The notes: generated by a model from the letters alone, not told the origin. 64,000 nucleotides of DNA from Rhodoligotrophos sp. CJ14 (GCF_038811545.1 NZ_CP133319.1:1240001-1304000); one strand, 5' to 3'; positions 8,394-16,988 are shown, counted from the stretch's first letter. A program made the numbers and translations.

Positions 8394-9629
8394 TTAAATG
8401 GCAAGCGCCAGTTGCATCCACCAAACGCCTATCACGGCAAACAAGCAGGCTTGGATACGCTGGGCTCCAGCCAGCACCTGCTCGTAGAGCCGCATATGGC
8501 TGCGGACATACGATTCAAGCGAGTAGTTCCCAACGACACGGTCCCTTGCCCTTAGGCCCCGCCTTGCCCGCTCTTCGTAGGAGAGCGCGCAAAGCCGCGC
8601 GAGCACAGCCGCGAGGGCAGCCGCATTGCGCGGTGGCGCGATCAGATCGGCATCGCCGATGAGTTCCGCGCAGTCCCCCACATCTGTGGTGACGGAGGGC
8701 ACACCGGATGCCATCGCCTCGAGGATGGCGAGCGAGAACGTTTCACCCCAAGCCGATGAGGACGCATAAATGTCGAGCCCGGCCACGATCTCGGTGACGT
8801 CCTGCTGTGGCCCGAGGATACAAACCCGATCAACAATGCCCAGCGCCGCAGCCTCCTCCCTCACGGCGCCACTGTCGTGATCGGCCCCCACAAACAGCAA
8901 TTGGATATCGAGTCCCTGTCGCACGAGGATGTGGCCTGCCCGGACCAGTGTCCGGTGATCCTTCATCGGGTGCGCCCGCGCCACATTGCCAATGACGAGA
9001 CGCTCTGTCCCAATGCCCAGCATGGCTTTTAGCTTGGCCCGGGCATGCGACCACGGCCGAAATGCATTGGCATCAACTCCGTTGCGAATGATGACCCGCT
9101 TCTCGGCATCGTAACCGAGCCTCTCATGCTGATCCGCGGAGGCCTTGGAGCAATAGACGATTGCCGCTACCGATTTGGACATGACCGCCGAGAGGCGAAT
9201 GAGCGCCTGGGTCATAGCGTTTTCATTCCGGATATCCTCGACCGAGTGATGAACGCTCCAGATCACCGGCGGCTTCGACCCCATCAGCGCGCCAACCGTA
9301 GCGGCGATATTGCCATGATACATCCATCCATGGACCAGACTAGGCTGCATCCGGGCGAATACTTGCTTCAAGCCGTTCACGGCGCGCAATGATGGAAGCG
9401 CCCGCGCCATCGCCAGGCTGACGACCGGCACCTGCAGCGCGAGCAGATCTCGTTGCAATGGTCCCGGTGTCATCAGAGAAAGCACGGAGAAATCAAAAGG
9501 ACCATTGATGAGGTGGCGGACGTAGCGAACCATCATGTGCTCCGCGCCGCCAATATTGAGGCCGGTTATGCAGTTGAGCACCCCGAGTTTTTTGCAGTCG
9601 TCGTTCCCTCCGGAACTGATAGGGCCCAT
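8394..9629 (-). CDS. Glycosyltransferase family 4 (GT-B fold)
   Basis: A 411-residue cytoplasmic or membrane-associated glycosyltransferase. The N-terminal half has the acceptor-side motif GLNIGGAEHMMVRYV. The C-terminal half has the nucleotide-sugar site: VIGNVARAHPMKDHRTLVRA, LLFVGAD, and the E-x7-E motif in SAWGETFSLAILEAMASGVPSV. It is a retaining GT4 enzyme by family. No other polysaccharide genes are nearby, so the product (capsule, lipopolysaccharide or glycolipid) cannot be inferred. It converges with the cyclodeaminase gene across a 56-nt gap. Confidence 0.88.
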   Translation of the reverse strand: MGPISSGGNDDCKKLGVLNCITGLNIGGAEHMMVRYVRHLINGPFDFSVLSLMTPGPLQRDLLALQVPVVSLAMARALPSLRAVNGLKQVFARMQPSLVHGWMYHGNIAATVGALMGSKPPVIWSVHHSVEDIRNENAMTQALIRLSAVMSKSVAAIVYCSKASADQHERLGYDAEKRVIIRNGVDANAFRPWSHARAKLKAMLGIGTERLVIGNVARAHPMKDHRTLVRAGHILVRQGLDIQLLFVGADHDSGAVREEAAALGIVDRVCILGPQQDVTEIVAGLDIYASSSAWGETFSLAILEAMASGVPSVTTDVGDCAELIGDADLIAPPRNAAALAAVLARLCALSYEERARRGLRARDRVVGNYSLESYVRSHMRLYEQVLAGAQRIQACLFAVIGVWWMQLALAI

Positions 9630-9829
9630 GGGTCAACCCTTGTTCGAGCTCTCCTGTGAGAGTAAAGCGCCTCCACAACAGGCAAGCTGAGTCAGGAAAT
9701 ACCCGGGTTCTGAAACAAACACTTGAGCCGAGCGATCCTCATTTGCCAGCCTGAATGATGCTGGCACGCCAGCCTGCCCGGGAGCATCGAGGGCCGGAGA
9801 GCGGGCCAGGCACTCCGCCCTCGGAGAAA

Positions 9830-9854
9830 GACCTGCCGGTTGAGCCGGCAGGTC
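9830..9854 (-). terminator. Rho-independent terminator of the 22-residue repeat gene
   Basis: GACCTGCCGG and CCGGCAGGTC form an exact 10-bp stem around a TTGAG loop. On the minus strand the hairpin is followed by TTTCT. It lies 8 nt past the stop of the repeat-protein gene. Confidence 0.75.
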
Positions 9855-9862
9855 CGCCCAAT

Positions 9863-10372
9863 TCAGCCGATCATGCCGTGAGCATCATAGCCCGCGAGGT
9901 GATCAAGAGCTTCAGCGGTGTTGTAAGCCGCATCGACAGCCGCCTCTCGCAGGCTCGGCACCACGTGATCAAGAGTATCAGCGGTGTTGTAAGCAGCGGT
10001 GATGGCCGCTGCTTTCGCATCTGGCATGGCATGATCGAGGAATTCAGCGGTCTTGTAAGCAGCGTCGACTGCCGTTGAACGGACACCCTCCACAGCGTGA
10101 TCAAGGAATTCAGCGGTGTGGTAGGCCGCGTTCACGACGCCCTGCTTCACGTTTGAGGCTAGCTGACTACCTGCCTCAATGACCGAAGAGCCGACATCTC
10201 CAAGAAAACTGCCAACATTGCTAAAGAAATTTCCGACCGAGCTCAACACTGATTTGCCAGTATCTCCCGACCCGTTGTCACTGTGATCCATCACCTTATG
10301 CAGGACGTAGTCCAACCCGATTGGCCCCGACGCGCTAACACCTTCAATTTTCGTCTCTATAATGTCTGCCAT
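9863..10372 (-). CDS. Protein of four 22-residue amphipathic repeats, unknown function
   Basis: A 169-residue protein I do not recognise. Residues 1-80 are an acidic lead, then a Ser/Gly/Phe-rich stretch (SVGNFFSNVGSFLGDVG). From about residue 84 the sequence repeats with an exact 22-residue period: AY-x-TA-[ED]-x-L-D-H is found four times, with a Pro or Gly after the DH in each complete repeat (AVEG, AMPD, VVPS). A 22-residue, proline-punctuated amphipathic helix is the pattern of apolipoprotein A-I-like lipid-binding helices; that comparison is mine. L-D-H is invariant in all four. The start at 10372 has GGAG 6 nt upstream. No signal peptide or membrane helix. It is isolated, with its own terminator and an AT-rich upstream region. 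Confidence 0.7.
   Translation of the reverse strand: MADIIETKIEGVSASGPIGLDYVLHKVMDHSDNGSGDTGKSVLSSVGNFFSNVGSFLGDVGSSVIEAGSQLASNVKQGVVNAAYHTAEFLDHAVEGVRSTAVDAAYKTAEFLDHAMPDAKAAAITAAYNTADTLDHVVPSLREAAVDAAYNTAEALDHLAGYDAHGMIG
9901..10120. repeat. Four 66-bp in-frame direct repeats
   Basis: GATC-[AG]-AG followed by TCAGCGGT-x-T-x-GTA-[AG]-GC begins at 9901, 9967, 10033 and 10099, exactly 66 bp apart. These encode the 22-residue units of the overlapping gene. Copies differ mainly in the segment between the conserved blocks. Confidence 0.9.
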
Positions 10373-10420
10373 GTCAAACTCCTCTATGACAATACGAGGG
10401 GGTATTTGCTGTCTGACCAT

Positions 10421-10620
10421 GCAGTAATTTAGTCAATTTTTTGTCAAATTCGCGAAATTTAAAATACACAACTGCATAATATCCAATCGCATAAGCACTT
10501 ATACTATACGTTTCGATAATTAATACACGTTCTTCACAATTGATTACTTTGATGCAGTTTCACAATTGTGCAACAATGTTGGATTGCATTAGCCAATCGT
10601 AAAAGGTCGCGCGGCGCCCG
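10421..10620. promoter_or_regulatory. AT-rich upstream region with CACAATTG repeats
   Basis: About 180 bp of clearly AT-rich DNA in a GC-rich genome, upstream of the 22-residue repeat gene. It holds TTCACAATTG at 10533-10542 and again at 10559-10568, 26 bp apart; the second extends to the perfect palindrome CACAATTGTG (10561-10570). GATTG...CAATC at 10582-10598 is a further inverted repeat. A minus-strand TATTAT (about 10475) could be a -10 element. No coding frame is convincing. It may bind a nucleoid protein or a repressor. Confidence 0.45.
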
Positions 10621-10680
10621 AAAAATTTAGCGCCTCGGCGCAAGCCGCCGATGAGAGTGCTGCCAGACGGCACTGATTGA

Positions 10681-10818
10681 CATCTCCAAGCGCCCTGGTG
10701 CGCCGCGGGCTACCCCGCCCCTCGCACCATCTCGGTCAGCCCGTGGTTGCGCGTCGTCGTCATCGGCGGCGACGACTGCCGCGCCTGGTCCAACCCGGTC
10801 TGGAAAGATGAAACCTGA
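10681..10818 (+). pseudogene. Possible gene remnant (C-terminal fragment)
   Basis: A plus-strand frame ends ISVSPWLRVVVIGG, DDCRAWSNPVWKDET and a TGA at 10816-10818. The pattern W-[IL]-R-V-x-V...AWSNP-[IV]-W is, to my recollection, typical of the C-terminus of CehA/McbA-type PHP metallohydrolases. The frame is closed by a TGA at 10678-10680 and no start is plausible, so if real this is a decayed tail of a deleted gene. It lies just past the topoisomerase stop on the opposite strand. Confidence 0.3.
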
Positions 10819-10846
10819 ACCCGCAGGTCGGCCCTTGTGCCTCACA

Positions 10847-11884
10847 TCAGCTTGTGTGACCGGCAACGATGCGCGCCAGCAGCTCGAAACTCGCGGCCGT
10901 CCGGCTCCTTTGCGGCTTCTTGCGCACCCGGGCGAGACGACCATCTTCGAAAGCCTCCACGATCGCCACATGCACATAGCTCTTGCGGCAGACCGCGGGC
11001 GTGTTTGCCAGGTCCTCCGCAACCGCCGCGATCGCCTTCTGCGCCTGGGAGCGGCGCGCCCGGGCAGATGTTGCGGGCTCTACCTCGAGCAGGCTTTCGA
11101 GCGCATCGAGCGACGCAACCAGCGTACGGAAGTCCTTCAGCGTGATCGACTTGCCAGAGATTTCTTTGAGATAGGCATTGACGTCGCCGGCGCGCATTGT
11201 GTGCACTTCGCCATCTTGCCCCAGATATTTGAACAGCCGCCGGCCCGGTAGCTCACGCAGGCGCGCCAGCGCCTTGGTGAGACGGGGTGACGTGACCTCC
11301 TTCTCGATCCGCTTGCCACCCTTTCCCTTGAAGGTGAGCAGGATCCGGTCTTCGCTGAACCTCACATTGGACTTCAGAAGTGTGGTTGCGCCCCGCGTCC
11401 CATGCTCACGGGCATAGCTTTCGCTCCCCGGCCGGATCGCCGTCAACGCGGTCAGCTCGATGATGGCACTCGCGCAGAAGGCAATATCATTCTCCCGCGA
11501 GCACAATGTGCGTCTTACCTGCCGGCGAATGAGAGGGAGCGCCTTGGCGAGCGTCGCAAGCCTCCGCGCCTTGATTGCCTCGCGGACTTTCTCCCATTCG
11601 GGATGGTACCGGTATTGCAGCCGGCCTGCAGCGTCTTCGCCGACCGCCTGCAGATGCGCCTGAGGGTCCGCGGCGTAGCGCACATTGCGATAGGCGGGTG
11701 GGACCGCGAGCGATCTCAATCGGTCGATGGTCGCAAGATCGCGAATGAGGGTGCCATCCGCGTCTCGAAAGCAATAGCCAAGACCACGCTTCTCGCGCGT
11801 GATGGTCAGCGCGTCCGGTCCGACCAGGACGAGTCCCGCCTCCATCGCCAGTCGTTTCGCCAGCCGTGAATGCCTGTTGGGCAT
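10847..11884 (-). CDS. DNA topoisomerase IB, poxvirus-like bacterial type
   Basis: Relaxes supercoils by nicking one strand through a 3'-phosphotyrosyl bond. The 345-residue protein has the N-terminal TopIB domain (DALTITREKRGLGYCF, LAVPPAYRNV) and the catalytic domain: TALTAIRPGSESY (Arg), LTFKGKGGKRIEKEV (Lys in the beta-hairpin), LKDFRTL (second Arg), and NTPAVCRKSYVH with the nucleophile Tyr at about residue 303. The residue nine before the Tyr is Asn where the vaccinia enzyme has His; bacterial members such as the Deinococcus enzyme also have Asn. The start at 11884 has GGAG 5 nt upstream. Single-gene unit. Confidence 0.93.
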   Translation of the reverse strand: MPNRHSRLAKRLAMEAGLVLVGPDALTITREKRGLGYCFRDADGTLIRDLATIDRLRSLAVPPAYRNVRYAADPQAHLQAVGEDAAGRLQYRYHPEWEKVREAIKARRLATLAKALPLIRRQVRRTLCSRENDIAFCASAIIELTALTAIRPGSESYAREHGTRGATTLLKSNVRFSEDRILLTFKGKGGKRIEKEVTSPRLTKALARLRELPGRRLFKYLGQDGEVHTMRAGDVNAYLKEISGKSITLKDFRTLVASLDALESLLEVEPATSARARRSQAQKAIAAVAEDLANTPAVCRKSYVHVAIVEAFEDGRLARVRKKPQRSRTAASFELLARIVAGHTS

Positions 11885-12037
11885 GGGTTCTCCAGGGGTG
11901 CAAAAGAGCCCGCCGGCATGATGCTTTGGTGCGTCCACACCAGAAGCAGCACGCGACGGGCTGTCTCACAACGGCCTAGGGCCGCCCCTGTTCCACCATC
12001 GGCTGTTTCATGCGGCGAAATCTCGCCGCAACGAGAT

Positions 12038-13219
12038 TCACTCGGCCGCTTGAGCGAAGCGCTGGCTATGCCACCGCCGAACCCGCGGCAGAACTTCGCT
12101 GGCCAGAAGCTTCAGATTCTGCATCTCCAGCTCATGCGACAGGCCTGGCCAGCCGAGCTTGAAGGTGATCTGCTCCATGCGGGTTTCCTCATAGAGCTCC
12201 TGGATCCGCTCCACCACCATGTCGGGCGACCCGAAGAACAAGGCCCGGTCGCGAACGAAATCATAGGTGATCTCCTTGCGCAAGGCGGCTTCCGTCTCCG
12301 CATCGAGCGTCTCGCCGGGATCGAGATAGATCGCAGGCCCGCGCCAGTTTGCGAAATTGAGGCCGCTCATCAATGGCCCTTCGGCAAGCCTGCGGGCCTC
12401 GGCCTCGCTTTCCGCAACGAACGTATCCCGCACGATCGCCGTCTTGGCACCGAACGGCAGATCAATGCCGTGATACTCGCGATAGGCCTCTTTGTAGATC
12501 CCGAGACGATATTTGAGGGTGGCAACCGACGGCCGCCACATGATGATGCCCATGTTCTGCTTGGCCGCATAGCGGATCGAGCGCGGCGACTCGCTCACCA
12601 CCTGCCACAGCGGCGGCATCGGCTTCTGCTTGGGCCCGGGAATGAGGGTGAGCTTGACGAGCTCGCCGGTCACCGGATCGGTATAGGCGGGATCATCGAC
12701 CGAATGGGCGCGGTCCGCCTTAAAGCCGGGCGTCGGGAACTGATAGATCTCGCCCTTATACGAGAAGAGCTTGTTGCCGAGGGCCGTGACCACGACATCG
12801 ACGCCCTCCTCGAACACCTTGAAGTTCTGCTCCTGATTGTTCGGGTCGGCGATCGGGTTGAGATTGATCGTCTCGAGCCCGTAATTGCCGCGCCCGAAGC
12901 CGATCTCGAGCCGGCCGCCCGACAATTGATCGAGCATGGCGAGATCTTCGGCGAGCCTGATGGGATGCCAGAGCGTGATGATCGCGGCGCTCAGCCCGAT
13001 CCGGATGCGCTTCGTGCGCGCGGCAATATCAGCGGCCACGAGAAGCGGATTGGGCACCATCTCCCGGCCCCAGATGCTGAAATGGTGCTCTGGAAGCCAG
13101 AACGTGTCGAACCCGGCCTCTTCGGCGAACAGGGCCACCTCGCGAAGCTCGTCCAGCAGCTCGTCATATGGCCTGGACTTCGAGATGTCGTGGATATTCT
13201 GCGAAATGCCGAACTTCAT
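12038..13219 (-). CDS. LLM-class flavin-dependent monooxygenase
   Basis: A 393-residue member of the bacterial luciferase-like monooxygenase superfamily, which uses reduced FMN or F420 to oxidise organic substrates. It starts MKFGISQNIHD and has the TIM-barrel signatures FAEEAGFDTFWLPEHHF, RIRIGLSAAIITLWHPIRLAEDLAMLDQLSGGRLEIGFGRG. The substrate cannot be read from the sequence. Its own promoter region carries the TTGGTATACCGTATGA element about 45 nt before the start, shared with the importer operon, so it belongs to the GntR regulon described here. No dedicated flavin reductase gene is visible nearby. Confidence 0.88.
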   Translation of the reverse strand: MKFGISQNIHDISKSRPYDELLDELREVALFAEEAGFDTFWLPEHHFSIWGREMVPNPLLVAADIAARTKRIRIGLSAAIITLWHPIRLAEDLAMLDQLSGGRLEIGFGRGNYGLETINLNPIADPNNQEQNFKVFEEGVDVVVTALGNKLFSYKGEIYQFPTPGFKADRAHSVDDPAYTDPVTGELVKLTLIPGPKQKPMPPLWQVVSESPRSIRYAAKQNMGIIMWRPSVATLKYRLGIYKEAYREYHGIDLPFGAKTAIVRDTFVAESEAEARRLAEGPLMSGLNFANWRGPAIYLDPGETLDAETEAALRKEITYDFVRDRALFFGSPDMVVERIQELYEETRMEQITFKLGWPGLSHELEMQNLKLLASEVLPRVRRWHSQRFAQAAE

Positions 13220-13263
13220 GAGGTGTTGCTCCTCGTTTGGGCGCCGATCATCGGTGATGAATT

Positions 13264-13280
13264 TTGGTATACCGTATGAC
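13264..13280. promoter_or_regulatory. Candidate GntR operator, monooxygenase promoter
   Basis: TTGGTATACCGTATGAC, containing the dyad ATAC-C-GTAT, 45 nt upstream of the monooxygenase ATG. The first 16 bases are identical to the site at 16989, upstream of the importer operon. FadR/VanR-type (FCD) GntR regulators commonly recognise GTAT-AC-type dyads, and such a regulator is encoded at 15292-15993. Confidence 0.75.
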
Positions 13281-13397
13281 AGAATCGCCGCGGAGACAAG
13301 TCCTGCCGATGGGCAAACGTGACGGAAGCCCGATTGCGGAACGCTTTTCCGAGGCTGGTGTGACCTGCGGAAGCCGGCCAGTGGAGGCGCGCTGAAT

Positions 13398-14282
13398 TCA
13401 GCGCGTCCAGCTCGCGATCAGCTTGTTGAAGCCGGCCGCCGCCTCATGCATCACCCAATGGCCGGCATGCGGAAAGATATGCATCTCGGATGTGGGGATC
13501 AGCGCCGCAAGCGCCTGGCCGCGCGCAACCGGAACCGTGGCATCCGCCCCGCCCCAAACCAGCAGAACTGGAATTGTCAGCGACGAAACGAAAGGCAGGA
13601 TGTAACGCTCCTGCAGCGAGGCATAGTCGTCATAGCTGCGGCGCTGATTTGCAAGATTGAGGAAGCAGTCCACATTGCCGGAGGCACGGGCCATCCGGAA
13701 ATTCTCCCGTAGCAGCGCTTCGAATTCGGGATCCGACTTGTGGCTCAGATGACCTTCGCTGCGCACGAAGGTCTCTTCATCCACACTGCGACCGACATAG
13801 TCATAAGCTTTGGCGGAAGCCTCCTGCCACCCGCGGTCAAGCTCGCCCCCGAGCCGGGGCGAGGTGCCACCACTGGTCACGATCACCAGCCGGGAGATGC
13901 GCCCGGGATTGTCGAGCGCGAGCTTCGTTGCCATGAAGCCCCCTTCCGAATGCCCGATCAGAGTGACATCCCTCAGGCCGAGCGCATCCAGCACCGCCTG
14001 CGCATGATGCGTGCGCTCCAGCCGATCGCGATAGCGCCGGTCGGCGGGAATTCCGCTGCGACCGAAACAGGGCTGATCATAGGAGATCACCCGGTTCGTT
14101 TTGGCGAGCTCGTCGAATAGCCGGAACCAGGTAAGCCAGCCATCGACCGCTATGCTGGCCCCATGCAGCAAGAGAACGGGCGAGCCCTCGCCCGCTTCCG
14201 TGATGAAGGTTTCATAGCCGCCGATATCGAGCGTGCGGCAATTGGCCGGAAGAGGCGGGGCAACCGTGCTCTCGCTGGTCAT
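13398..14282 (-). CDS. Alpha/beta hydrolase
   Basis: A 294-residue alpha/beta-hydrolase-fold enzyme. Visible: oxyanion-side HG in VLLLHGASIAVDGW, nucleophile elbow IGHSEGGFM (Ser), the acid in LLVWGGADATVPV (Asp), and catalytic His in FPHAGHWVMHEA. Substrate unknown; the sequence style is that of C-C bond hydrolases and esterases of catabolic operons. The ATG at 14282 is preferred: it is 10 nt after the aldo/keto reductase stop, with AGGG upstream. Third gene of gntR-aldo/keto reductase-hydrolase. Confidence 0.87.
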   Translation of the reverse strand: MTSESTVAPPLPANCRTLDIGGYETFITEAGEGSPVLLLHGASIAVDGWLTWFRLFDELAKTNRVISYDQPCFGRSGIPADRRYRDRLERTHHAQAVLDALGLRDVTLIGHSEGGFMATKLALDNPGRISRLVIVTSGGTSPRLGGELDRGWQEASAKAYDYVGRSVDEETFVRSEGHLSHKSDPEFEALLRENFRMARASGNVDCFLNLANQRRSYDDYASLQERYILPFVSSLTIPVLLVWGGADATVPVARGQALAALIPTSEMHIFPHAGHWVMHEAAAGFNKLIASWTR

Positions 14283-14292
14283 GATCGAGACC

Positions 14293-15273
14293 CTAATGTC
14301 CACTGGCGTTGATGGCGCGCGGCTGATAGGCCGCCTCAATCAACTTCGCGTCGTCGGCGCTCAATGCGATCGACAGGGCGGCGGCCGCCTCATCCACATG
14401 GGCGATTTCGGTTGCCCCGAAGATCGGCGCGGTAATGCCAGGGCGGCTCACCGTCCAGGCCAGCGCGATCTGCGACGGCGTGACGCCATGCCGCTCAGCC
14501 ACTGTCTTCACAGCCTCGAGCACCGCGAAATCACCATCCCGATAGTAAAGCTTGGTCGTGTAATCATCCGTGCGGGTGCGCGCCGTCTTGGCATCGCCCC
14601 GCCGCCTATCGGCTGAAAGGAACCCGCGGGCGATGGGGCTGAACGGAATGAGCCCGATGCCGTTGGCCCGGCAGAGCGGCAGCATCTCGCGCTCCGCTTC
14701 CCGGTGGCAGGGATTGTACTCGCATTGCATCGAGACGAACCCCGGCAGGTGCTTGGCCCGGGCGATATAGAGGCTCGAGCAGAAACCCCAGGCCGGCATG
14801 GTCGTCGCGCCCACATAGAGCGCCTTGCCGCTGCGCACCACATCGGCAAAGGCATCGACCAGCTCATCGAGATCCGTATTGGCATCCCAGATATGGGTTT
14901 GGAACAGGTCGATATAATCGGTCTTGAGCCGCTTCAGCGAGGCATCGACCGCCTCGAAAATGTGCTTGCGCGAATAGCCCCGGCCATTCACATGCGGCTG
15001 CATCGGATTGCCCGCCTTGGTGGCGATCACGATGCTGTCGCGCGGCACCTCGCTGATGAGCAGATCGGCGAGCATCCGTTCACTTTCGCCTAGCGAGTAG
15101 AAATCACAGGTATCGAAGAAATTGATCCCGAGGTCGAGCGCCCGCTTGATGATGGGGCGCGCCGCCTCCCGGTCGAGCACCCATTCGCGCCAGCTCTTGT
15201 CGCCAAATCCCATGGCGCCAAGCCCCAAGCGTGAAACCTTGAGATTGGCGCGGCCGAGCCTCGCATACTCCAT
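14293..15273 (-). CDS. Aldo/keto reductase
   Basis: A 326-residue NADPH-dependent aldo/keto reductase. The catalytic tetrad is visible: Asp and Tyr in FFDTCDFYSLGESE, Lys in IVIATKAGNP, His in LFQTHIWD. The tail has the cofactor motif TAPIFGATEIAHVDE. The C-terminal GITAPIFGAT form matches the tyrosine auxotrophy/YakC-like branch used on assorted aldehydes. It lies 18 nt after the GntR gene on the same strand, so it is co-transcribed with its probable regulator. Confidence 0.92.
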   Translation of the reverse strand: MEYARLGRANLKVSRLGLGAMGFGDKSWREWVLDREAARPIIKRALDLGINFFDTCDFYSLGESERMLADLLISEVPRDSIVIATKAGNPMQPHVNGRGYSRKHIFEAVDASLKRLKTDYIDLFQTHIWDANTDLDELVDAFADVVRSGKALYVGATTMPAWGFCSSLYIARAKHLPGFVSMQCEYNPCHREAEREMLPLCRANGIGLIPFSPIARGFLSADRRRGDAKTARTRTDDYTTKLYYRDGDFAVLEAVKTVAERHGVTPSQIALAWTVSRPGITAPIFGATEIAHVDEAAAALSIALSADDAKLIEAAYQPRAINASGH

Positions 15274-15291
15274 TGTCGATCCTGTCTCAGT

Positions 15292-15993
15292 CTAGCTGTT
15301 GCTGGTCTTCTTGAGATCCGCGAGCACCTGCTGCGCAAAGGCCGCCGATCTCTCCACATAGGCCGTCTGCCGGGAGGCGGCGGCATCGGCGTCCCGAGCC
15401 CTGAGCGCCGCAAAGATGTCGCGCAACACCTGCAGCGTCACCCTTTCGCGCTCCTCGTTAGCCGCGCGCGCCGTAATGAAGCGCAGATAGGTGATGCGGG
15501 CTGCAAGCGTGTTGAGCAACTGGCGGCCAACCTCGTTCCCCGCCCCTTCGGCAAGCCCGTCCGAAAAGGCCGAAAGCTCCTGCACGTAAGAGAGCACCGC
15601 CCGGCTGGCGATCGCCTGCTCGATCCGCGCAAGCACCCGTTCGAGGGCTGCAACTTGCTCATCGCTGGCCCGCTCGACGAAGAAGCGCGCCATGGCCGGC
15701 TCGAGCACCGCGCGCACCTCATAGATCTGCCGCGCTTCATCCGGTCCCAATTCGGCAACGAACATGCCGCGATTGGCAACCCGCGTCACCAGCCCTTCCG
15801 ATTCCAGATGCCGCAGAGCCTCGCGCACACTGGTGCGGCTCACGCCGGTTTCTTCGCACAGCCGCCGCTCGACCAGTTTTTGTCCCGGCTTGAAATGCAG
15901 ATTGAGGATAGCCTCGCGCAGCACTTGCGTCGTACGATCCCGCAGGCTGACATTGTCAACAACGACGCGGATGGAATTTTTGCCGCTTTCCAT
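15292..15993 (-). CDS. GntR-family transcriptional regulator (FCD/FadR subfamily)
   Basis: A 233-residue regulator. Winged helix-turn-helix at about residues 12-80 (QKLVERRLCEETGVSRTSVREALRHLESEGLVTRVANRGMFV), then a helical FCD effector domain (DEARQIYEVRAVLEPAMARFFVERAS). Such proteins are usually repressors released by a pathway acid. It heads an operon with an aldo/keto reductase and a hydrolase and is divergent from a second hydrolase. A likely operator lies in the shared gap at 16060-16078, which would give autoregulation. Start: ATG at 15993 with GGGGGG upstream; a GTG one codon earlier is possible. Confidence 0.93.
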   Translation of the reverse strand: MESGKNSIRVVVDNVSLRDRTTQVLREAILNLHFKPGQKLVERRLCEETGVSRTSVREALRHLESEGLVTRVANRGMFVAELGPDEARQIYEVRAVLEPAMARFFVERASDEQVAALERVLARIEQAIASRAVLSYVQELSAFSDGLAEGAGNEVGRQLLNTLAARITYLRFITARAANEERERVTLQVLRDIFAALRARDADAAASRQTAYVERSAAFAQQVLADLKKTSNS

Positions 15994-16059
15994 CACGACC
16001 CCCCGATCGCAAGCGATCGCGCGGAGCCCTCGCTAAGGGATTGCGTCGCCAGCATCAGT

Positions 16060-16078
16060 TTGGTATGCCATAATACAG
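16060..16078. promoter_or_regulatory. Candidate GntR operator, gntR/hydrolase divergent promoter
   Basis: TTGGTATGCCATAATACAG, with the dyad TATG-C-CATA. It matches the sites at 13264 and 16989 at TTGGTAT-x-CC-x-TA. It lies 67 nt from the gntR start and 55 nt from the hydrolase start, between divergent genes. Confidence 0.65.
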
Positions 16079-16132
16079 AGTGCCAGTCAACCTATTGGTT
16101 TAGGCCGATTTTCCGAATTGGGAGTACCCGCT

Positions 16133-16927
16133 TTGAGCCAGACCGACAATGCCACGACCGCATCACGCCCCCTTTTGAACTACGTGGTTGAGGGCACGGG
16201 CCAGCCAGTGGTGCTGGTGCACGGGGTGGGCTCAAATCTGCAGAGCTGGAACCGGGTGGTAGAGCGCCTTGCGCCCCATTACCGGACCATTCGCATGGAC
16301 TTGCGCGGCCATGGTCGGTCGAGCAAGATCCGGGAGACCTATTCCCTCGAGCGCTTCGCTGAGGACATCATCGCCGTGATGGATGCGGAAGGCATTGCCA
16401 AGGCCCATCTTGTCGGCTTTTCTCTCGGTGGCCTGATTGGTCAATGCCTCGCTCTGAACTGGCCCGATCGCTTCGACAAGGTGGCGCTTCTGTCAGCGGT
16501 CGCCGCACGCACCGATGAAGAGCGCGCCAAGGTCGTCTCGCGCCTCGCCATCATTGAGAAGGAAGGTATTATCGGTGTCACCGGTGCTGCCCGTGACCGC
16601 TGGTTCACCGAGGCTTTCGCCGACGCCCATCCCGAGGAGATCGAGAAGCGCATCGCCGAGCTCATTGCAAATGACAAGGAATCCTACATGGAGGCCTATC
16701 GTGTCTTTGGCCAGAGCGAGCTCGGCCATCGCCTTCATGAAATTCCGCATGAGACGCTGGTGCTGACCGGTGAGTTCGACCAGGGCTCGAACACCCGCAT
16801 GGCCCGTTTCATGCATGAAAAAATCAAAAACTCACAGCTGGTGATCCTGCCGGGCATGCGCCACAGCATTCTGGTCGAGGCATCCGACGTGGTGGCTGAT
16901 CACTTGCTGGAGTTCCTCGGCCACTGA
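16133..16927 (+). CDS. Alpha/beta hydrolase (3-oxoadipate enol-lactonase-like)
   Basis: A 264-residue alpha/beta hydrolase. Visible: VVLVHGVGSNLQSW, DLRGHGRSS, nucleophile elbow LVGFSLGGLIGQ (Ser), acid Asp in LTGEFDQGSNTRMA, and His in LPGMRHSILVEA. The layout resembles 3-oxoadipate enol-lactonases and related lactonases, but the substrate is not determined. I place the start at TTG 16133, with GGAG 8 nt upstream; a TTG at 16118 in the same frame would overlap that ribosome site. Divergent from gntR with the operator between them; the importer operon follows. Confidence 0.86.
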   Translation: MSQTDNATTASRPLLNYVVEGTGQPVVLVHGVGSNLQSWNRVVERLAPHYRTIRMDLRGHGRSSKIRETYSLERFAEDIIAVMDAEGIAKAHLVGFSLGGLIGQCLALNWPDRFDKVALLSAVAARTDEERAKVVSRLAIIEKEGIIGVTGAARDRWFTEAFADAHPEEIEKRIAELIANDKESYMEAYRVFGQSELGHRLHEIPHETLVLTGEFDQGSNTRMARFMHEKIKNSQLVILPGMRHSILVEASDVVADHLLEFLGH

Positions 16928-16988
16928 TCGGAGCAACCGCGGACCTCCGCCGCAGAGGACGTCGGCGAAGTGATTGCAGTGCTTGTTT

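Noticed and set aside
9901-10120. Regularly spaced repeats as a possible CRISPR array
   Set aside because: The 66-bp units are in frame inside a coding gene, and the spacer parts are themselves related; no cas genes are present.
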